Part shown: positions 60,041-64,000 of the stretch, piece after piece
How the letters are laid out: each line of letters starts with the position of its first letter
Numbering within the stretch: position 1 is the stretch's first letter
Assembly (NCBI GenBank): GCA_902616145.1
Contig: CACMRM010000005.1
Coordinates: forward strand, 34,287 to 98,286
DNA: 64,000 nucleotides
Source: an uncultured Pelagibacteraceae bacterium
Lineage (GTDB): Bacteria > Pseudomonadota > Alphaproteobacteria > Pelagibacterales > Pelagibacteraceae
Direction of reading: 5' to 3'
Made by a program: the position numbers and the translations under genes
The notes under the pieces: generated by a model
What the model was told of the DNA's origin: nothing
The model's database searches: none
What the model saw: the letters and a program-made list of their open reading frames with translations, nothing else

Positions 60041-60564
60041 TGCCCAGGGAACTCAATCAAACTCTTCGTAGTAAAACCCTTTTTTTTTAGTAATTTTTCT
60101 CCTGGAAGATCAAACAAATTTATTACAAATATAAACGCTGCAACTTTTCCTCCTGAAATTTCAATTAATTTTGCTGCCGCTTCAGCTGTACCACCAGTAG
60201 CAATAAGATCATCTATAACCAGTATTTTTTCATTTTTTTCAATTGAGTCTTTATGTACTTCAATTGTAGCCTCTCCATATTCAAGTTTAAAATCTACGGA
60301 GTGAGTTTCAGATGGTAATTTATCTTTTTTTCTCAACAAAATAAAAGGTTTATTTAAAACATATGATACAGTAGATGCAAAAACAAATCCTCGAGACTCA
60401 ATCGCGGCAACTTTGTCAAATTCAAATTTTTTTGCTATTTCAATAATTTTATCGTTAGTAAATTTGAAAGCTTCAGGGTTTTTTATTAATGTAGTAATAT
60501 CTCTAAATAAAATTCCCTTTTTAGGATAGTCTGGAATAGATCTGATATATTTTTTTAAATCCAT
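60037..60564 (-). CDS. apt: adenine phosphoribosyltransferase
   Basis: Apt combines adenine with PRPP to give AMP. The 175 residues show the family start IPDYPKKGILFRDITTLIKNPEAF, AIESRGFVFASTVSYVLNKPFILLRKKDKLP and the PRPP-binding VIDDLIATGGTAEAA near residue 117. Adenine is the by-product of the neighbouring methylthioadenosine phosphorylase, so its head-to-head placement with mtnP (42 bases apart) makes a sensible salvage pair with a shared control region. Confidence 0.96.
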   Translation of the reverse strand: MDLKKYIRSIPDYPKKGILFRDITTLIKNPEAFKFTNDKIIEIAKKFEFDKVAAIESRGFVFASTVSYVLNKPFILLRKKDKLPSETHSVDFKLEYGEATIEVHKDSIEKNEKILVIDDLIATGGTAEAAAKLIEISGGKVAAFIFVINLFDLPGEKLLKKKGFTTKSLIEFPGH

Positions 60565-60606
60565 AATTTATGCTTCAAGTTCTAACAAAAAAGCATTAAT
60601 AATTAA

Positions 60607-61485
60607 ATGATGAAAAAAAGAAAGCTTGGGATAATTGGTGGAAGCGGTCTCTACAAAATGGAGGGATTTGAAAAAACAAAATGGAAAAAAATTAACACTC
60701 CTTGGGGAAAACCCTCAGATGAAATATTGCTAGCAAGTATTGGAAAAGAAGAAATTTGCTTTATTCCCAGACACTCACGAGGACACAAAATTAATCCAAC
60801 AAATATCAACTTTAGGGCTAATATAGATGCGATGAAACAATTAGGAGTAACAGATATCATCTCAGTATCAGCTGTTGGATCTCTTAAAGAAAACCTAGAA
60901 CCAGGAAAATTTGTAATAGTAGACCAATTCATTGACAGAACATTTTCAAGAGTAAAAACTTTTTTTAATGAGGAAATAGTAGCTCATGTTTCAATGGCTA
61001 AACCCACAAGTTCTGGACTTTCAAATTGTTGCACTGCTGCGTTAAAGAAGTTGAATATAAGCCATCAAGTTGGAGGAACATATATAGTAATGGAGGGCCC
61101 TCAATTTTCTACTCTCGCGGAGTCAAAGCTATATAGATCTTGGGGAGCCGACGTAATTGGTATGACTAACATGCCCGAAGCTAAATTAGCTAGAGAAGCC
61201 GAAATTAGATACAGCACAGTCGCAATGGTTACAGATTATGATTGTTGGCATCCTGATCATGATGAAGTTGATGTAAGCATGGTTGTCCAAACTTTGATGA
61301 AAAACGCAGCAAATGCACAAAATATGATTAAAGAAATTATAAAAACATTTAGAAACTATTCAGTAGAAAAGGATCCTGCAAACGACTGTTTAAATGTAGC
61401 CATTATTACAGATCCAAATTTTAGAACAAAAAAAACAATAAAAAAATTAAAAACTATAGCTGGAAGAGTTTTAAGCAAAAAATAA
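60607..61485 (+). CDS. mtnP: S-methyl-5'-thioadenosine phosphorylase
   Basis: MtnP splits methylthioadenosine, the waste of polyamine synthesis, into adenine and methylthioribose-1-phosphate. The 292 residues have LGIIGGSGLYKMEGFE at the start, FIPRHSRGHKINPTNINFRANI near residue 55, VMEGPQFSTLAESKLYRSWGADVIGMTNMPEAKLAREAEI near 161 and the substrate-contacting DYDCWHPDHDEVDV. These follow MTA phosphorylase more closely than purine nucleoside phosphorylase. It is the first gene of a plus-strand operon running to speD. Confidence 0.95.
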   Translation: MMKKRKLGIIGGSGLYKMEGFEKTKWKKINTPWGKPSDEILLASIGKEEICFIPRHSRGHKINPTNINFRANIDAMKQLGVTDIISVSAVGSLKENLEPGKFVIVDQFIDRTFSRVKTFFNEEIVAHVSMAKPTSSGLSNCCTAALKKLNISHQVGGTYIVMEGPQFSTLAESKLYRSWGADVIGMTNMPEAKLAREAEIRYSTVAMVTDYDCWHPDHDEVDVSMVVQTLMKNAANAQNMIKEIIKTFRNYSVEKDPANDCLNVAIITDPNFRTKKTIKKLKTIAGRVLSKK

Positions 61486-61490
61486 TCTTA

Positions 61491-61937
61491 ATGCCAACGT
61501 ATACGGTAAAATATTCAAATATTAATCTTTCTCAAAAACAAAAAAATTCAATTGCAAATGACATAACCAATACTCATAGTAAATATACAGGTGCAAATAC
61601 CTTTTTTGCTCAAGTAATATTTCAAAAAAATGAGAAAAATGCTCATTTCATGGGCGGCAAGTTAGTTAAAACTAAAGAAATTTTTTTAAATGGTCAAATA
61701 AGAGCTGGGAGAACATCAAAAGTGAAAAAACAATTAATTTTAGGTCTAAGAAAAATTTTGATTAAAAACACAAAGTTGCAGAGTGATTTTGTTTGGGTTT
61801 ACTTAGAAGATCTATTACCGGATCAAATGATTGAGTATGGAGAAGTTTTGCCTAAATCAGGAGAGGAAAAAAAATGGTTTAGCTCGTTATCACAAAGTTT
61901 AAGAAAAAGACTAAAAAAAATGGAAAAAAGTAAATGA
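61491..61937 (+). CDS. tautomerase-superfamily protein in the MTA salvage operon
   Basis: The 148-residue protein starts MPTYTVKYSNINLSQKQKNSIANDITNTHSKYTG. The Pro2 that would act as general base in the 4-oxalocrotonate tautomerase superfamily is present. The body contains FFAQVIFQKNEKNAHFMGGK and a RAGRTSKVKKQLILGL block resembling a second tautomerase half, so the protein is a fused two-repeat form as in cis-CaaD/MSAD-type proteins. It lies five bases after mtnP and overlaps mtnA by four. Its position suggests a step on a methylthio-pentose or aldehyde, but no activity can be assigned. Confidence 0.75.
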   Translation: MPTYTVKYSNINLSQKQKNSIANDITNTHSKYTGANTFFAQVIFQKNEKNAHFMGGKLVKTKEIFLNGQIRAGRTSKVKKQLILGLRKILIKNTKLQSDFVWVYLEDLLPDQMIEYGEVLPKSGEEKKWFSSLSQSLRKRLKKMEKSK

Positions 61938-63004
61938 AAATAGATGGAAAATCATACAAAACAATTTGGTTTGAGAACAATTTAGTGAAAATCATTGATC
62001 AAACAAAACTGCCTCATCAGTTTATTATTAAAGATTTAAAAACTGTTAAAGACGCAATAAATGCCATTAAAACAATGGAAGTGAGAGGTGCCCCATTAAT
62101 TGGCGCAACCGCAGCTTATGGTCTAGTTTTATCTATAATTGAAAATAATGATTTATCTTTTTTTAAGAAATCTAGCGAAGAATTAATTGCGTCAAGACCC
62201 ACTGCAATTAATCTTAAGTGGGCAGCGGATAGAATGATGAAAAAGTTATCTGGAGTAAACGATAAAGATATCTTGAAAATCGCTCTAGACGAGGCAAAGT
62301 CAATCACAGAAGAGGATGAAAAATTTTGTAAAAATATTGGCTTGAATGGTCTTAAAATTATCGAAGACATTGCTTATAAAAAAAAAGATACAGTTAACAT
62401 TTTAACTCATTGTAATGCAGGATGGTTAGCTACTATTGACTGGGGGACAGCTACTTCGCCTATATATCATGCTCATCAAAAAGGCATTAAAGTTCATGTT
62501 TGGGTTGATGAAACTAGACCAAGAAATCAAGGAGCAAATTTAACTTCCTATGAATTAAGTGAAGAGGGAATTTCAAACACAGTTATAACAGATAACGCAG
62601 GTGGTATTTTAATGCAAAGGGGGCAAGTGGATATGTGTATCGTTGGAACCGATAGAACTTTATCAAATGGTGATGTCTGTAATAAAATTGGAACATATCT
62701 AAAGGCTTTATCTGCAAAAGATAATAATGTTCCTTTTTATGTAGCCTTACCAAGCTCAACTATAGACTGGAGTATCAAAGATCATAGACAAATTCCTATT
62801 GAAGAAAGAAATTCAGAGGAACTATCACATGTAGAGGGAATAGATGAAAATAATGAGATTAAAAAAGTTAGAATTTACCCACAAAAAAGTAAGTCTTTAA
62901 ACCTAGCCTTTGATGTTACTCCTGCTAAACTAGTTACAGGTTTAATCACTGAAAAAGGAATTTGTGAAGCTTCAGAAAAAGGTTTGAAAGGTTTATTTAA
63001 GTGA
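61934..63004 (+). CDS. mtnA: S-methyl-5-thioribose-1-phosphate isomerase
   Basis: MtnA isomerises methylthioribose-1-phosphate to methylthioribulose-1-phosphate. The 356 residues show TMEVRGAPLIGATAAYG near residue 50, RPTAINLKWAADRM, the catalytic cysteine in NILTHCNAGWLAT near 160 and the catalytic aspartate in IVGTDRTLSNGDVCNKIGTYL near 240. DETRPRNQGANLTSYEL is also diagnostic against eIF2B relatives. Its stop codon overlaps the GTG start of the aldolase gene (GTGA), so the isomerase and aldolase are made together. Confidence 0.95.
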   Translation: MKIDGKSYKTIWFENNLVKIIDQTKLPHQFIIKDLKTVKDAINAIKTMEVRGAPLIGATAAYGLVLSIIENNDLSFFKKSSEELIASRPTAINLKWAADRMMKKLSGVNDKDILKIALDEAKSITEEDEKFCKNIGLNGLKIIEDIAYKKKDTVNILTHCNAGWLATIDWGTATSPIYHAHQKGIKVHVWVDETRPRNQGANLTSYELSEEGISNTVITDNAGGILMQRGQVDMCIVGTDRTLSNGDVCNKIGTYLKALSAKDNNVPFYVALPSSTIDWSIKDHRQIPIEERNSEELSHVEGIDENNEIKKVRIYPQKSKSLNLAFDVTPAKLVTGLITEKGICEASEKGLKGLFK

Positions 63005-63645
63005 GCAAATTAAAAGCTGATGTTATTAAATACTCAAAAAAATTAAATATAACAAATTTATCTGCTTTAAGATCAGGAAATATCTCTGCAAGAGCAAAAG
63101 AAAAAGGTGTGGATGGTTTTTATATAACTCCATCGGGGAGAAAGTATTCGTCTTTAAAAATAAAAGACATCGTCTTTGTTTCTCTTAAAGGTGTTTATGA
63201 TAAAAAAAAGGGTAAACCATCTTCAGAGTGGAGATTTCATCAAGATATTTATGTGAATAAAAAAGAGGCTAAAGCTATAGTTCATGCTCACTCAACTTGT
63301 GCTACAGCTGTCTCTACTCATCAAAAAAGTATTCCAGCTTTTCACTACATGGTTGCAGTAGCAGGCGGGGAAGACATTAAATGTACTAAATATGCAACTT
63401 TTGGAACAAAGAATCTTTCGAGAAATATTATTAAAGCTTTAAAAAATAGAACAGCGTGTTTGATTGCTAATCACGGTCAGGTTGCTTTCGGTGAAAATTT
63501 AGAAAAGACTTTTGAGCTTGCTCAGGAGATCGAAAATATTTGCCATCAATATATAAATGCCATAAGAATTGGAATACCTAAGATTCTTTCGAAAAAAGAG
63601 ATGAAAATTGTCTTAGGAAAATTTAAAAATTATAAAAAAGGGTAA
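63001..63645 (+). CDS. class II aldolase, fuculose-phosphate aldolase type
   Basis: The 214-residue protein starts at a GTG. It has LRSGNISARAKEKGVDGFYITPSGRKY near residue 22, SSEWRFHQDIYVNKKEAKAIVHAHSTCATAVSTHQKSIP near 74, HYMVAVAGGEDIKCTKYATFGT, and IANHGQVAFGENLEKTFELAQEIE near 155. His92, His94 and His155 are the likely zinc ligands and Glu74 the catalytic acid. The wording follows L-fuculose-1-phosphate aldolase more closely than the dehydratase MtnB. Downstream of mtnA it would cleave methylthioribulose-1-phosphate to DHAP and methylthioacetaldehyde. MtnB remains the alternative. Confidence 0.82.
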   Translation: MSKLKADVIKYSKKLNITNLSALRSGNISARAKEKGVDGFYITPSGRKYSSLKIKDIVFVSLKGVYDKKKGKPSSEWRFHQDIYVNKKEAKAIVHAHSTCATAVSTHQKSIPAFHYMVAVAGGEDIKCTKYATFGTKNLSRNIIKALKNRTACLIANHGQVAFGENLEKTFELAQEIENICHQYINAIRIGIPKILSKKEMKIVLGKFKNYKKG

Positions 63646-63650
63646 TTTTT

Positions 63651-64000
63651 ATGATTAAAGTTGGTGAGCACATTACCATTGATTTTCTTGGTGTTAAAAA
63701 AGATTATTCACCAGAATTTTACGAAAAAGTTATTTACAAAATAGCGAAAGCTGCAAAAGTTGAAATTTTGAATGTAGCCACACATAGATTTGAACCGCAA
63801 GGTTTTACTTTAGTTGCCTTATTGTCAGAAAGTCATTTCAGTTTTCATACATTCCCAGAAAGGGGTGTAATAAGCTTTGATTTTTTTACATGTGGCAAGG
63901 TAAATCCGAAAGTTGCTCTTAAGATTTTAAGAAAAGAAATAGACCATCAAAGAGTAGTAACTAATGCTTTTGATAGAAGCAGCGTAGGACTTTATGACGA
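63651..64000 (+). CDS. speD: S-adenosylmethionine decarboxylase (5' part)
   Basis: SpeD decarboxylates SAM to supply aminopropyl groups for spermidine; the methylthioadenosine formed is recycled by the genes just upstream. The visible 116 residues begin MIKVGEHITIDFLGVKKDY and contain LLSESHFSFHTFPERG, where Ser61 becomes the pyruvoyl group after self-cleavage, followed by ISFDFFTCG with the catalytic cysteine at 81. This is the short bacterial/archaeal type. The gene continues past the right edge, and a spermidine synthase gene is expected beyond it. Confidence 0.93.
   Translation, partial: MIKVGEHITIDFLGVKKDYSPEFYEKVIYKIAKAAKVEILNVATHRFEPQGFTLVALLSESHFSFHTFPERGVISFDFFTCGKVNPKVALKILRKEIDHQRVVTNAFDRSSVGLYD

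Noticed and set aside
1..64000. Prophage, insertion sequences, CRISPR arrays, replication origin
   Set aside because: No transposase, integrase, cas or phage structural motif, no spaced repeats and no DnaA-box cluster were seen on either strand.

Overview
The window is a gene-dense, very AT-rich stretch of an alphaproteobacterial genome of the SAR11 / Candidatus Pelagibacter type. That placement is inferred from the base composition, the tiny or negative gaps between genes, the Lys/Asn/Ile-rich proteins, a glycine riboswitch in front of gcvTHP, and the marine-oligotroph mix of genes (amt, an AcuI-type reductase, TauE/SafE and DMT carriers). No 16S rRNA gene is present to confirm it. I see no insertion sequence, prophage or CRISPR array.

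Layout. 1-1656: the end of a MATE transporter and a DMT permease. 1688-6218: a tandem glycine riboswitch and the glycine cleavage operon gcvT-gcvH-gcvP. 6228-20313: a region rich in membrane-lipid modification, oxidative-damage and flavin-photolyase genes (amine-oxidase-like FAD protein, DUF1365, cfa, DUF3833 lipoprotein, sodB, tspO, exported msrA, a photolyase-like FAD protein, DUF2256, DCC thioredoxin, a second photolyase, an SDR, folE), interleaved with hisI and other singletons. 20314-25178: acuI-like reductase, LysR regulator, rseP, HU and an ammonium transporter. The amt gene is followed by a terminator, the relic tail of a second amt gene and another terminator. 25697-31572: a secreted protein, a glycosyltransferase, rhodanese, HCCA isomerase-like, ABA4-like, recX, and a DUF3553-cysQ-small membrane protein operon, then mnmA. 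Just downstream of mnmA lies an unclassified structured-RNA candidate. 31811-43634: polytopic membrane proteins with a 27-residue basic protein between them, metC-like lyase, MFS carrier, a CADD-like protein, two TauE/SafE carriers facing each other, an SxtJ-DUF5989-carbamoyltransferase set, M23 peptidase, TerC and enoyl-CoA hydratase.

44605-47289 is a compact operon of eight small genes. Most encode proteins of about 95-107 residues that look like dimeric alpha/beta-barrel (ABM, DUF1330, GYD) folds, and several have unusually strong ribosome binding sites. 47290-60040 is mostly surface-polysaccharide machinery (methyltransferases, glycosyltransferases, DegT aminotransferase, RmlA, RmlB, epimerases) around a tRNA-Met gene. 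One glycosyltransferase is split by a one-base frameshift in a T8 run. 60037-64000 holds apt facing mtnP, a tautomerase, mtnA, a fuculose-aldolase-type class II aldolase and the start of speD. Together these look like a polyamine-linked methylthioadenosine salvage route.

Six proteins too short for a 60-residue cutoff were found by hand: 12369-12533, 14910-15038, 29323-29466, 30231-30404, 32526-32609 and 39503-39655. All functional calls rest on motifs read by eye; no database search was possible.
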